This document shows positions 54,878 through 63,689 of a DNA stretch of 64,000 nucleotides, piece by piece (within the stretch, counting starts at the first letter, position 1; every line of letters starts with the position of its first letter). Source of the stretch: JAJEAO01 sp963667635 (GTDB lineage Bacteria > Acidobacteriota > Vicinamibacteria > Marinacidobacterales > Marinacidobacteraceae); assembly GCA_965232015.1 (NCBI GenBank), contig OZ246946.1:1178001-1242000 (forward strand), read 5' to 3'. Below the pieces are notes generated by a model, which saw only the letters and a list, made by a program, of their open reading frames with translations, was not told the DNA's origin and did no database searches. Position numbers and translations under genes: made by a program.

Positions 54878-56422
54878 GTGAAGAAGCGCCGCCTGCCCAT
54901 CGGCATCCAGACCTTCCGGGAGATTCGCGAGGGTGGCTACTACTACGTGGACAAGACGGCCTACGCCCGGCGGCTCGTGGACGAGGGCAAGCACTACTTC
55001 CTCTCCCGGCCGCGGCGGTTTGGCAAGAGCCTGTTTCTCGACACGCTCAAGGACCTGTTCGAGGGAAACGAGCCCCTCTTCCGTGGCCTCGCCATCCACG
55101 ATCGCTGGGACTGGTCGAAACGGAGCCCCGTCGTCCGGATCAGCTTCGGCGGAGGCAGCTACCCGAGCCCGGCAGCGCTGGAGGCGCGGGTTCATCAGCG
55201 CCTGGCCGCCGAGGAGCGCCGGAAGGGACTTGCGACGGGCAGCGGGCCTGCCGCCGGGCGCTTCGCCGATCTCCTGGAGGCGCTCTACGGGAAGTTCGGG
55301 AGCCGTGTCGTCGTGCTGGTGGACGAGTATGACAAGCCCATCCTCGATGCACTCCACGAGCCCGAAGTGGCGCGTGCGAACCGCGACTTTCTCCGCGGCT
55401 TCTATGGCGTGGTCAAGGACAGCGACGCCCACGTACGGTTCAGCTTCTTCACCGGCGTCAGCAAGTTCACGAAGGTGAGCCTCTTCTCCGAGCTGAACAA
55501 CCTGATCGACATCACCCTCGCGCCCGCATTCTCCGCAGTCTGCGGTTACACCGAGGCGGATCTCGACGAGGTGTTCGCACCCGAGCTGCGCGGCCTCGAC
55601 CGCGACCGGATCCGCGACTGGTACAACGGCTACAACTGGCTGGGCCCCGAGCGGGTTTACAACCCGTTCGGGCTCCTGCTTCTCTTCAACACGCGGCGGT
55701 TCAAGGGGCACTGGTTCGAGAGCGGTTCTCCCGCGTTTCTCATCGAGACCCTTCTCGCGCGTCGGGTGAGCACCGTGGACCTCGAGACGATGATCGGCGA
55801 GGAGGATCTTCTCGGGCAGTTCGATGTGGACGACATGGCCACCGAGGCGCTCCTGTTCCAGACGGGATACCTGACGATCACCGGGCAGATCGACCTCGGG
55901 GAGATGATGATGTTGCGGCTGGGCTATCCCAACCGGGAGGTTCGTCAGAGTCTGAACTCCCGACTTCTGCGAGGGCTGACGCCGGAGGGGTTCGCGTCCT
56001 CCCGCCTTCGGCTCCGCCTCTACCGGCTGCTCTCCAGGAACGACTTCACGGGTCTGGAGGCGCTGTTTCGTTCGCTCTTCGCCGGGATCCCCTACGAGTG
56101 GCACACGAAGAACCCGATCGCCCACTACGAGGGCTACTATGCGAGCGTGTTCTACGCGTTCTTCGCTGCACTCGGCCTCGATGTGCAGGTGGAGGACAGT
56201 TCGAGCCGGGGTCGGGTGGACATGGCGGTGCGCTTGCGCGACGCCGTCTGGCTGATCGAGTTCAAGGTCGTGGACCGGCCCACGGGTTCGGCGATCGCCC
56301 AGCTTCGCGCGAAGGGCTACGCCGACAAGTACCGGGCCTCGGGGAGCTCCATCCACCTGATCGGCGTCGAGTTCAGCCGCACCGAGCGCAACATCGTCGC
56401 CTTCGATGTGGAGGCGGCATGA
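54878..56422 (+). CDS. AAA-ATPase-like/PD-(D/E)XK nuclease family protein, copy 1 (N-type a, C-type x)
   Basis: A 514-residue protein of the PF09820 plus PF08011 architecture, common as expanded families in bacteria but without proven function. The P-loop is the family form RPRRFGKS (Gly49-Lys50-Ser51) and Walker B is VVVLVDEYDKP (Asp149-Glu150). The C-terminal PD-(D/E)XK-like site reads GRVDMAV then LIEFKV (Asp448, Glu461, Lys463). The GTG start is supported by TAGAGT seven bases upstream. Residues about 85-170 share type a with copy 2, and 215-467 share type x with copy 4. A nuclease or defence role is inference. Confidence 0.88.
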   Translation: MKKRRLPIGIQTFREIREGGYYYVDKTAYARRLVDEGKHYFLSRPRRFGKSLFLDTLKDLFEGNEPLFRGLAIHDRWDWSKRSPVVRISFGGGSYPSPAALEARVHQRLAAEERRKGLATGSGPAAGRFADLLEALYGKFGSRVVVLVDEYDKPILDALHEPEVARANRDFLRGFYGVVKDSDAHVRFSFFTGVSKFTKVSLFSELNNLIDITLAPAFSAVCGYTEADLDEVFAPELRGLDRDRIRDWYNGYNWLGPERVYNPFGLLLLFNTRRFKGHWFESGSPAFLIETLLARRVSTVDLETMIGEEDLLGQFDVDDMATEALLFQTGYLTITGQIDLGEMMMLRLGYPNREVRQSLNSRLLRGLTPEGFASSRLRLRLYRLLSRNDFTGLEALFRSLFAGIPYEWHTKNPIAHYEGYYASVFYAFFAALGLDVQVEDSSSRGRVDMAVRLRDAVWLIEFKVVDRPTGSAIAQLRAKGYADKYRASGSSIHLIGVEFSRTERNIVAFDVEAA

Positions 56423-56480
56423 GCGCGGCGACGCGGGGCGGGCCGGTTGCCGCGCCCGCGGCTCGACGGGAGTGTGAGCG
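56423..56480 (+). repeat. 58-base spacer repeated between array genes
   Basis: The spacer recurs at 58026-58083 and 59632-59689. Those two copies are identical to each other. This first copy differs at one base (GAGTGTGAGC versus GAGTGCGAGC). The spacer ends in a GGGAG-containing segment ahead of each ATG. Confidence 0.9.
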
Positions 56481-58025
56481 ATGACCCGGCGGCGCCTGCC
56501 GATCGGCATCCAGACCTTCCGGGAGATTCGCGAGCGTGGCTACTACTACGTGGACAAGACGGCCTACGCCCGGCGGCTCGTGGACGAGGGCAAGCACTAC
56601 TTGCTCTCCCGGCCGCGGCGGTTTGGCAAGAGCCTGTTTCTCGACACGCTCAAGGACCTGTTCGAGGGGAACGAGCGTCTCTTTCGCGGCCTCGCCATCC
56701 ACGAGCGCTGGGACTGGTCGAAGCGCTGGCCGGTCGTCCGGATCAGTTTCGGCGGAGGCAGTTACTCGAGCCCGGGGGCGCTCGAGGCGCGGGTTCATCA
56801 ACGGCTCGCCGCTTGGGAGCAGCGGAACGGACTCGCGGCGGGCAGCGGGCCTGCCGCTGGGCGCTTCGCCGCTCTCCTGGAGGCGCTCCACGGGAAGTCC
56901 GGGAGCCGCGTCGTCGTGCTGGTGGACGAGTATGACAAGCCCATCCTCGATGCGCTCCACGAGCCCGAGGTGGCGCGCGCGAACCGCGAGTTCCTCCGCG
57001 GGTTCTACGGCGTGGTGAAGGACAGCGACGCCCACATCCGGTTCAGCTTCTTCACTGGCGTCAGCAAGTTCACCAAGGTCAGCCTGTTCTCCGAGCTGAA
57101 CAACCTGCGCGATATCACTCTGAGACCGGAGTACTCCGCGATCTGCGGCTACACCGAGGCGGACCTCGACGAGGTGTTCGCCCCCGAACTGCCCGATCTC
57201 GACCGAGAGCTGATCCGCGAGTGGTACAACGGCTACTCGTGGCGCGGCGCGGCCCGCGTTTACAACCCGTTCGACATCCTGCTTCTGTTCGATACCGGCG
57301 AGTTCGACATTCACTGGTTCGAGACGGCGACCCCGTCGTTCCTCGTCGAGGTGATGCGTCGGCGCGAGATCTTCACCCCGTCGCTCGAGATCATGTTCGC
57401 GACCAGCGATCTCCTGTCGGCCTTCGACGTCGAGCGAATCGCTCCGGAGGCGCTCCTGTTTCAGACGGGATACCTGACGATCATCGGAGAGGATCGGCGC
57501 GCCGGCCGGCCACGGTTCCGGCTGGGTTATCCCAACCGCGAGGTGCGCCAGGCGCTGAACGACTACCTGCTGCATTGGATGGCGCCGACGACGATCGAGA
57601 GGATGCATCGAGAGGAGGATCTCGGTGATCTTCTGGCTGCGGGTGACCTGGCAGGCGTCGAGGATGTTACGCGGGCGCTGTTCGCGAGTATTCCCCATGA
57701 CTGGCATCGAAAGAACGAGCTCGCGCGCTACGAGGGGTATTACGCCAGCGTGTTCTACTCCTACTGCGCGGGATCGGGGCTGGATCTGGTCGCGGAGGAT
57801 GCCACGAACCGGGGGCGTCTCGATCTCGCGGTCCGCTTGCCTGACGCCATGGTTCTCATCGAGTTCAAGGTGGTGGACCAGCCAACCGGCTCGGCGATCG
57901 CCCAGCTTCGCGCGAGGGGCTACGCCGACAAGTACCGGGACTCCGGTAAACCCATCCACCTGATCGGCGTCGAGTTCAGCCGCACCGAGCGCAACATCGT
58001 CGCCTTCGATGTGGAGGCGGCATGA
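56481..58025 (+). CDS. AAA-ATPase-like/PD-(D/E)XK nuclease family protein, copy 2 (N-type a, C-type y)
   Basis: A 514-residue paralog with the same motifs: RPRRFGKS, VVVLVDEYDKP, GRLDLAV then LIEFKV. The N-terminal variable part (EARVHQRLAAWEQRNGL) is of type a, as in copy 1. The C-terminal part (LDRELIREWYNGYSWRGAARVY, FDILLLFDTGEFDIHWFE) is of type y, nearly identical to copy 3. The ATG follows the 58-base spacer with GGGAG upstream. One difference in the central block, NNLRDITL for NNLIDITL, is unique to this copy. Confidence 0.88.
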   Translation: MTRRRLPIGIQTFREIRERGYYYVDKTAYARRLVDEGKHYLLSRPRRFGKSLFLDTLKDLFEGNERLFRGLAIHERWDWSKRWPVVRISFGGGSYSSPGALEARVHQRLAAWEQRNGLAAGSGPAAGRFAALLEALHGKSGSRVVVLVDEYDKPILDALHEPEVARANREFLRGFYGVVKDSDAHIRFSFFTGVSKFTKVSLFSELNNLRDITLRPEYSAICGYTEADLDEVFAPELPDLDRELIREWYNGYSWRGAARVYNPFDILLLFDTGEFDIHWFETATPSFLVEVMRRREIFTPSLEIMFATSDLLSAFDVERIAPEALLFQTGYLTIIGEDRRAGRPRFRLGYPNREVRQALNDYLLHWMAPTTIERMHREEDLGDLLAAGDLAGVEDVTRALFASIPHDWHRKNELARYEGYYASVFYSYCAGSGLDLVAEDATNRGRLDLAVRLPDAMVLIEFKVVDQPTGSAIAQLRARGYADKYRDSGKPIHLIGVEFSRTERNIVAFDVEAA

Positions 58026-60333
58026 GCGCGGCGACGCGGGGCGGGCCGGTTGCCGCGCCCGCGGCTCGACGGGAGTGCGAGCGATGACCCGGCGGCGCCT
58101 ACCGATCGGCATTCAGACGTTTCGCAAGATCCGCGAGGGGCGCTACTACTACGTGGACAAGACGGCCTTCGCGCAGCGGCTGATCGAGGAAGGAACCCAC
58201 TACTTCCTCTCCCGGCCGCGGCGGTTCGGCAAGAGCCTGTTCCTCGACACGCTGAAGGAGCTGTTCGAGGGGAACGAGCCTCTGTTCCGCGGCCTCGCCA
58301 TCCACGACCGCTGGGACTGGTCGAAGCGCCATCCGGTCGTGCGGCTCAGCTTCGGCGGGAACAACTTCGCGGAGCCGGGGAGCCTCGCGAAGGGCGTGAG
58401 GGCCCGGTTCGAGGAGCTGGAGAGGGACTTCGAGTGCGGGGGTCCCTCCGGGGACCTGGCGGGATCGCGCCTCCGCCACCTGATCCGCGCGCTCCACGCG
58501 AAGACGGGGAGGCGCGTCGTCGTGCTGGTGGACGAGTACGACAAGCCCATCCTCGACGCGCTGCGCACGCCGGATCTCGCGCGGGCGCACCGAGACTTCC
58601 TCCGCGGGTTCTACGGCGTGGTGAAGGACAGCGACGCCCACATCCGGTTCAGCTTCTTCACTGGCGTCAGCAAGTTCACCAAGGTCAGCCTGTTCTCCGA
58701 GCTGAACAACCTGATCGACATCACTCTGAGACCGGAGTACTCCGCGATCTGCGGCTACACCGAGGCGGACCTCGACGAGGTGTTCGCCCCCGAGCTGCCC
58801 GATCTCGACCGAGAACTGATCCGTGAGTGGTACAACGGCTACTCGTGGCGCGGCGCGGCCCGCGTTTACAACCCGTTCGACATCCTGCTTCTGTTCGATA
58901 CCGGCGAGTTCGACATTCACTGGTTCGAGACGGCGACCCCGTCGTTCCTCGTCGAGGTGATGCGTCGGCGCGAGATCTTCACCCCGTCGCTCGAGACCAT
59001 GTTCGCGACCAGCGATCTCCTGTCGGCCTTCGACATCGAGCGAATCGCTCCGGAGGCGCTCCTGTTCCAGACGGGATACCTGACGATCACGGGGGAGGAT
59101 CGGCGTGGCGGTCGGCCCCGGTTCCGGCTGGGTTATCCCAACCGCGAGGTGCGCCAGGCGCTGAACGACTACCTGCTGCATTGGATGGCGCCGACGACGA
59201 TCGAGAGAATGCATCGAGAGGAGGATCTCGGTGATCTTCTGGCTGCGGGTGACCTGGCGGGCGTCGAGACTGTTACGCGGGCGCTGTTCGCGAGTATTCC
59301 CCATGACTGGCATCGAAAGAACGAGCTCGCGCGCTACGAGGGGTATTACGCCAGCGTGTTCTACTCCTACTGCGCGGGATCGGGGCTGGATCTGGTCGCG
59401 GAGGACGCGACGAACCGGGGGCGTCTCGATCTCGCGGTGCGCTTGCCTGACGCCATGGTTCTCATCGAGTTCAAGGTCGTGGACCAGCCCACCGGCTCGG
59501 CGATCGCCCAGCTTCGCGCGAGGGGCTACGCCGACAAGTACCGGGACTCCGGTAAACCCATCCACCTGATCGGCGTCGAGTTCAGCCGCACCGAGCGCAA
59601 CATCGTCGCCTTCGATGTGGAGGCGGCATGAGCGCGGCGACGCGGGGCGGGCCGGTTGCCGCGCCCGCGGCTCGACGGGAGTGCGAGCGATGACCCGGCG
59701 GCGCCTGCCGATCGGCATTCAGACGTTTCGCAAGATCCGCGAGGGGCACTACTACTACGTGGACAAGACGGCCTTCGCGCAGCGGCTGATCGAGGAAGGA
59801 ACCCACTACTTCCTCTCCCGGCCGCGACGGTTTGGCAAGAGTCTCTTCCTCGACACTCTGAAGGAGCTGTTCGAGGGGAACGAGTCGCTCTTCCGCGGCC
59901 TCGCCATCCACGACCGCTGGGACTGGTCGAAGCGCCATCCGGTCGTGCGGCTCAGCTTCGGCGGGAACAACTTCGCGGAGCCGGGGAGCCTCGCGAAGGG
60001 CGTGAGGGCCCGGTTCGAGGAGCTGGAGAGGGACTTCGAGTGCGGGGGTCCCTCCGGGGACCTGGCGGGATCGCGCCTCCGCCACCTGATCCGCGCGCTC
60101 CACGCGAAGACGGGGAGGCGCGTCGTCGTGCTGGTGGACGAGTACGACAAGCCCATCCTCGACGCGCTGCGCACGCCGGATCTCGCGCGGGCGCACCGGG
60201 ACTTCCTCCGCGGGTTCTACGGCGTGGTGAAGGACAGCGACGCCCACATCCGATTCAGCTTCTTCACTGGCGTCAGCAAGTTCACCAAGGTCAGCCTGTT
60301 CTCCGAGCTGAACAACCTGATCGACATCACCCT
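57122..60333 (+). repeat. 1606-bp tandem duplication spanning copy 2 C-half to copy 4 N-half
   Basis: The segment from the copy 2 central block to the copy 3 central block (about 57122-58727) recurs at a 1606-base offset (about 58728-60333). It consists of a type-y C-terminal half, the 58-base spacer and a type-b N-terminal half. Coding differences between the two halves are few (for example IMFAT/TMFAT, DVERI/DIERI, TIIGEDRRAG/TITGEDRRGG, GRYYY/GHYYY, NEPLF/NESLF). Edges are approximate because they fall inside the conserved central block. Confidence 0.8.
58084..59631 (+). CDS. AAA-ATPase-like/PD-(D/E)XK nuclease family protein, copy 3 (N-type b, C-type y), apparent chimera
   Basis: A 515-residue paralog. 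The N-terminal half (TAFAQRLIEEGTHYF, NNFAEPGSLAKGVRARFEELE) is type b and nearly identical to copy 4. The C-terminal half is type y and nearly identical to copy 2. The switch lies in the shared block FLRGFYGVVKDSDAHIRFSF to SLFSELNN. P-loop RPRRFGKS, Walker B VVVLVDEYDKP and the D...ExK site are intact. The pattern is what one unequal crossover between copies 2 and 4 would leave. Confidence 0.88.
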   Translation: MTRRRLPIGIQTFRKIREGRYYYVDKTAFAQRLIEEGTHYFLSRPRRFGKSLFLDTLKELFEGNEPLFRGLAIHDRWDWSKRHPVVRLSFGGNNFAEPGSLAKGVRARFEELERDFECGGPSGDLAGSRLRHLIRALHAKTGRRVVVLVDEYDKPILDALRTPDLARAHRDFLRGFYGVVKDSDAHIRFSFFTGVSKFTKVSLFSELNNLIDITLRPEYSAICGYTEADLDEVFAPELPDLDRELIREWYNGYSWRGAARVYNPFDILLLFDTGEFDIHWFETATPSFLVEVMRRREIFTPSLETMFATSDLLSAFDIERIAPEALLFQTGYLTITGEDRRGGRPRFRLGYPNREVRQALNDYLLHWMAPTTIERMHREEDLGDLLAAGDLAGVETVTRALFASIPHDWHRKNELARYEGYYASVFYSYCAGSGLDLVAEDATNRGRLDLAVRLPDAMVLIEFKVVDQPTGSAIAQLRARGYADKYRDSGKPIHLIGVEFSRTERNIVAFDVEAA

Positions 60334-61237
60334 CGAGTCCCCATTCTCCTCGATCTGCGGCTACACCGAGTCGGATCTCGATGAGGTGTTCGCACCCGAG
60401 CTGTCCGGCCTCGACCGCGACCGGATCCGCGACTGGTACAACGGCTACAACTGGCTCGGCTCCGAGCGGGTTTACAACCCCTTCGGCCTTCTGCTGCTTT
60501 TCCGAACGCGGCGCTTCGAGGCCCACTGGTTCCAGAGCGGCTCCCCCGCGTTCCTGGTCGAGACCCTCTTCGAGCGGCGGGTGAGCGCCGTGGACCTCGA
60601 GACGATGATCGGCGAGGAGGACCTCCTCGGGCAGTTCGATGTGGACGACATGGCCACCGAGGCGCTCCTGTTCCAGACGGGATACCTGACGATCACCGGG
60701 CAGCTCGACCTCGGGGAGATGACCATGTTCCGACTGGGTTATCCCAACCGGGAAGTCCGTCAGAGTCTGAACTCCCGGCTCCTGCGCGGGCTGACGCCGG
60801 AGCGGTTCGCCTCCTCGCGCCTTCGGCTCCGCCTCCACCGGCTGGTCTCCGCGAACGACCTCACCGGCCTGGAAGAGTTGTTTCGTTCGCTCTTCGCCGG
60901 GATTCCCTACGAGTGGCACACGAGGAACCCGATCGCGCGCTACGAGGGCTACTACGCAAGCGTGTTCTATGCCTTCTTCGCCGCGCTCGGCCTCGATGTG
61001 CGGGTGGAGGACAGTTCCAGCCGGGGTCGGGTGGACATGGCGGTGCGCCTGCGCGACGCCGTCTGGCTGATCGAGTTCAAGGTCGTGGACCAGTCCACCG
61101 GCTCGGCGATCGCCCAGCTTCGCACGAGGGGCTACGCCGACAAGTACCGGGCCTCCGGCAAAGCCATCCACCTGATCGGCGTCGAGTTCAGCCGCACCGA
61201 GCGCAACATCGTCGCCTTCGACGTGGAGCGGGCCTGA
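59690..61237 (+). CDS. AAA-ATPase-like/PD-(D/E)XK nuclease family protein, copy 4 (N-type b, C-type x)
   Basis: A 515-residue paralog, last in the array. Its N-terminal half is type b, as in copy 3. Its C-terminal half is type x, as in copy 1 (LDRDRIRDWYNGYNWLGSERVY, DLETMIGEEDLLGQFDVDDM), but more diverged from copy 1 than copies 2 and 3 are from each other. All family motifs are intact. No 58-base spacer follows it. The AlbA_2 gene begins five bases after the stop, with a GTG at 61243. Confidence 0.88.
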   Translation: MTRRRLPIGIQTFRKIREGHYYYVDKTAFAQRLIEEGTHYFLSRPRRFGKSLFLDTLKELFEGNESLFRGLAIHDRWDWSKRHPVVRLSFGGNNFAEPGSLAKGVRARFEELERDFECGGPSGDLAGSRLRHLIRALHAKTGRRVVVLVDEYDKPILDALRTPDLARAHRDFLRGFYGVVKDSDAHIRFSFFTGVSKFTKVSLFSELNNLIDITLESPFSSICGYTESDLDEVFAPELSGLDRDRIRDWYNGYNWLGSERVYNPFGLLLLFRTRRFEAHWFQSGSPAFLVETLFERRVSAVDLETMIGEEDLLGQFDVDDMATEALLFQTGYLTITGQLDLGEMTMFRLGYPNREVRQSLNSRLLRGLTPERFASSRLRLRLHRLVSANDLTGLEELFRSLFAGIPYEWHTRNPIARYEGYYASVFYAFFAALGLDVRVEDSSSRGRVDMAVRLRDAVWLIEFKVVDQSTGSAIAQLRTRGYADKYRASGKAIHLIGVEFSRTERNIVAFDVERA

Positions 61238-61242
61238 TCCCA

Positions 61243-63003
61243 GTGGATCCGTCGCGCCTGTGGAGACAGGTAGAACTCGGCGAGGACACCGACCTGGAGC
61301 TGAAGGCCGTCGAGCTCCGCGGTCGCCGGGTCGCGGCTCCGCGTCGGAATGCTCTCGCCGACGAGATGGCGGCCTTCGCCAACGCCGGCGGGGGCACACT
61401 GGTCCTGGGCGTCGGCGACGACCGTCGCCCCCAGGAGCTGTCTCCGGCGCAACTCGACGCCGTGGCCGACTTCATACGAGGAATCTCCCCCGACAGCATC
61501 AAGCCGCCGTTGGACTTCGGAGCGTTTCGGGTACCCGTACCCGATCCGGGCGAGGGGGGCGCCCTCGTCGTCGTCATCGCCGAGGGCGCCGTGGTGCACC
61601 GGTCTCCGGGGGGCTACTTTCAGCGCCGGGGCGATGCGAAGCTCCCCATGGATGAGCCTGCGATTCGCCGCCTGTCACACGCACGGGGCCGCACGGACAC
61701 CCATTTGACGGACACACAGATCGTCCGCGGTACCGGCGTGAACAGCTTGCAGCGCGCGTTGTGGCGACCCTATGGGAGTTCGCGCGTGGACGATCCGCCC
61801 GAGGTCGCGCTGGCAAAGCTGAAGTTCGTCAAGGCGGACTCGCACGGTGTCCTTCGCGCGACAGTGGGAGGGGTGTTGCTGGCCGCGCCGGAGCCGCGGA
61901 AATGGCTCCCGAACGCCTGGATCCAGGCCGTTTGCTACCGCGGCGACCGACCCGACGCCGGACTTCAGGTGGACGCGCGGGACATCACCGGCCCACTCGA
62001 CGAGCAGATCCGGGAGGCCGCGCGCTTCGTGGTTCGAAACCAGCAGGTCGCGGCCTACAAGAGCCCTCCTCGAACCGACGTGCCCCAGTTCAGTGAGCGC
62101 GCCGTCTTCGAGGCTCTCGTCAACGCCGTGGTGCACCGCGACTACGCAACGTCGGGCTCGCGGATCCGCCTGTTCCTGTTCGACGACCGGCTGGAGCTGT
62201 ATTCCCCCGGTGGCCTCTGCAACTCCATGACGACCGAAGACCTGCGCACCAGCCAGTTCACGCGCAACGAACTGCTCGCCTCTCGCCTCGGCCAGTGCTC
62301 CATCGGAGAGGCGCCGGGTGCAGGTGGCCGTCAGTACTTCATCGAGCGACGCGGCGAGGGCATCGGAGTGATCCAGGACGAGACATTTGCGCTCGCCGGG
62401 CGTCATCCGGTCTTCGAGCTCATCGGGGAACGGGAACTTAAGGTCATGCTCCCCGCGGCCAGCCCGCCGGCGCCGCGGGGAATCGAGGCCGCCGTGGAGG
62501 TTCGGTGTGTGGACACGGACGCTCCCCTGCGGAACGTCCACGTGCTGATGCTCTATCCCAACCGCACGGCTCGCGAGGCGCGGACGGACGCGTTCGGTCG
62601 CGCTTCCTTCGTTCTCCATGCCCGACTGCCGATGACCGTGCTCTGCGCTGCGGAGGGTTTCGAGGCCTTCGTGGCCCGCGACATCGCCCCCGACGACCCG
62701 CTGGAAGTCCGAATGCGGCCGGTGGCCCAGGGCGGCTCGCTCATCATCGCAAACCGGACGGGACATCTCCCCGGCATCCGCGGACGCCTGAACCCGATCC
62801 TCGACACTTTCGACCGCACCTACCTGTACGCCGACAACGTCGCCATCAACGATGGCGAGACCCAGCCCGTGCGGTTCGCGCTCGGCCAACCGATCCGCCT
62901 CACCGACGCGCTCGGGGCCCGCGCCACCCTCCGGTTCCGCGAGATGCTGGGCGCCTCGTCTGTCTTCGACTACCGCCTCGAACCTCCGAACGGGCCGATC
63001 TGA
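61243..63003 (+). CDS. AlbA_2/Schlafen-type putative DNA-binding protein with GHKL-like domain and C-terminal beta-rich extension
   Basis: A 586-residue protein starting at GTG 61243 (DPSRLWRQVELGEDTDLELKAV). Residues about 10-130 form an AlbA_2 domain (ADEMAAFANAGGGTLVLGVGDD). Residues about 280-400 match the HATPase_c_4-type module of COG2865 proteins (ERAVFEALVNAVVHRDYA, LELYSPGGLCNSM). From about 420, a beta-sandwich-like segment resembling carboxypeptidase-regulatory domains (VDTDAPLRNVHVLMLYP, TDAFGRASFVLHA) leads into GGSLIIANRTGHLPGIRGRLNPI. COG2865 proteins occur in defence and toxin-antitoxin settings, but this function is unproved. It is probably cotranscribed with the array. Confidence 0.82.
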   Translation: MDPSRLWRQVELGEDTDLELKAVELRGRRVAAPRRNALADEMAAFANAGGGTLVLGVGDDRRPQELSPAQLDAVADFIRGISPDSIKPPLDFGAFRVPVPDPGEGGALVVVIAEGAVVHRSPGGYFQRRGDAKLPMDEPAIRRLSHARGRTDTHLTDTQIVRGTGVNSLQRALWRPYGSSRVDDPPEVALAKLKFVKADSHGVLRATVGGVLLAAPEPRKWLPNAWIQAVCYRGDRPDAGLQVDARDITGPLDEQIREAARFVVRNQQVAAYKSPPRTDVPQFSERAVFEALVNAVVHRDYATSGSRIRLFLFDDRLELYSPGGLCNSMTTEDLRTSQFTRNELLASRLGQCSIGEAPGAGGRQYFIERRGEGIGVIQDETFALAGRHPVFELIGERELKVMLPAASPPAPRGIEAAVEVRCVDTDAPLRNVHVLMLYPNRTAREARTDAFGRASFVLHARLPMTVLCAAEGFEAFVARDIAPDDPLEVRMRPVAQGGSLIIANRTGHLPGIRGRLNPILDTFDRTYLYADNVAINDGETQPVRFALGQPIRLTDALGARATLRFREMLGASSVFDYRLEPPNGPI

Positions 63004-63044
63004 TCGAACCGGCGGCTAGCGGACAGCGGCGCGATCCTCGTCCG

Positions 63045-63677
63045 TCAGCCCGCATTCGGCCCAGCCGGCCCACCCCGCGAGAGGTCCCAAAACTCCAGCG
63101 TGAATGCACAGTCGAGCATCCTGTCAGAAATCCCGACGGTCGTCTCGTCCATGTTCACCGTTCCGATCAGCACCAGATTGGCGGGGTAGGGAACCCTGCC
63201 CGGAACCCCTGACATCTCCGCGGAGCCGTGGAGCTCGATCGGGTCGCCCGTCTCCATCGCGCTCAGCAGGGGCGCGAGGTACTGCTCCACATGGGAGAGG
63301 TTCATCTCGTCGAGGACGGCGACATGCGGCACCGAAGGCCGCTCCAGCGCACGCAGGACAAGCGTCAGGAACGGCGTCCGGGTGTACTCCTTCTCGCCGA
63401 TCGGATTCGCGTGCCCCAGCAGATCCGCCGCGTCGTGCCAACCCGGCCGCACCTGGATCGTCACGCGGGCCCGCTCGTCGCCCCCGATGATCGCCCTAGC
63501 GTACTCGATGGCCAGCCGTGTCGTCCCCGCCCCCGACAGGCCCGTCAGCACCGCGAAGTGCCGCCGCTCATCGGTCCACAGTCCGGTATGGAGCGTCTCG
63601 ACGAGTTCTTGCGCAAACTCAGTGGGCTCCTCCGCCTGACACAGCCGATCAAAGGACGCGACGATCCCAGACGGCAC
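63045..63677 (-). CDS. McrB-like AAA+ ATPase fragment, probably decayed
   Basis: A 210-residue open frame from a GTG at 63677 with the McrB-type core: Walker B VAVLDEMNLSHVEQYLAPLLSAME and GTVNMDETT. The Walker A region reads GLSGAGTTRLA, so the essential Lys is Thr. The arginine block usually seen as LDRA reads LDCA. After EFWDL the expected family-like sequence (W-AGWAECGL) appears in another frame, ending at a TAG at 63016-63018, so a frameshift is likely. Upstream, one in-frame TGA (63690-63692) separates it from the next open frame. These signs together suggest a pseudogene of a restriction-like or defence ATPase. Confidence 0.65.
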   Translation of the reverse strand: MPSGIVASFDRLCQAEEPTEFAQELVETLHTGLWTDERRHFAVLTGLSGAGTTRLAIEYARAIIGGDERARVTIQVRPGWHDAADLLGHANPIGEKEYTRTPFLTLVLRALERPSVPHVAVLDEMNLSHVEQYLAPLLSAMETGDPIELHGSAEMSGVPGRVPYPANLVLIGTVNMDETTVGISDRMLDCAFTLEFWDLSRGGPAGPNAG

Positions 63678-63689
63678 ATTCCGCCGGTG

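Noticed and set aside
56423..59689. Identical 58-base spacers considered as attachment or recombinase sites
   Set aside because: Their identity is explained by the tandem duplication; they lack a clear inverted core, and no recombinase gene is present.
54737..61399. Long minus-strand open frames opposite each AAA-ATPase gene
   Set aside because: They mirror the duplicated plus-strand genes and have no known domains. Conservation of the plus-strand catalytic motifs shows which strand codes.
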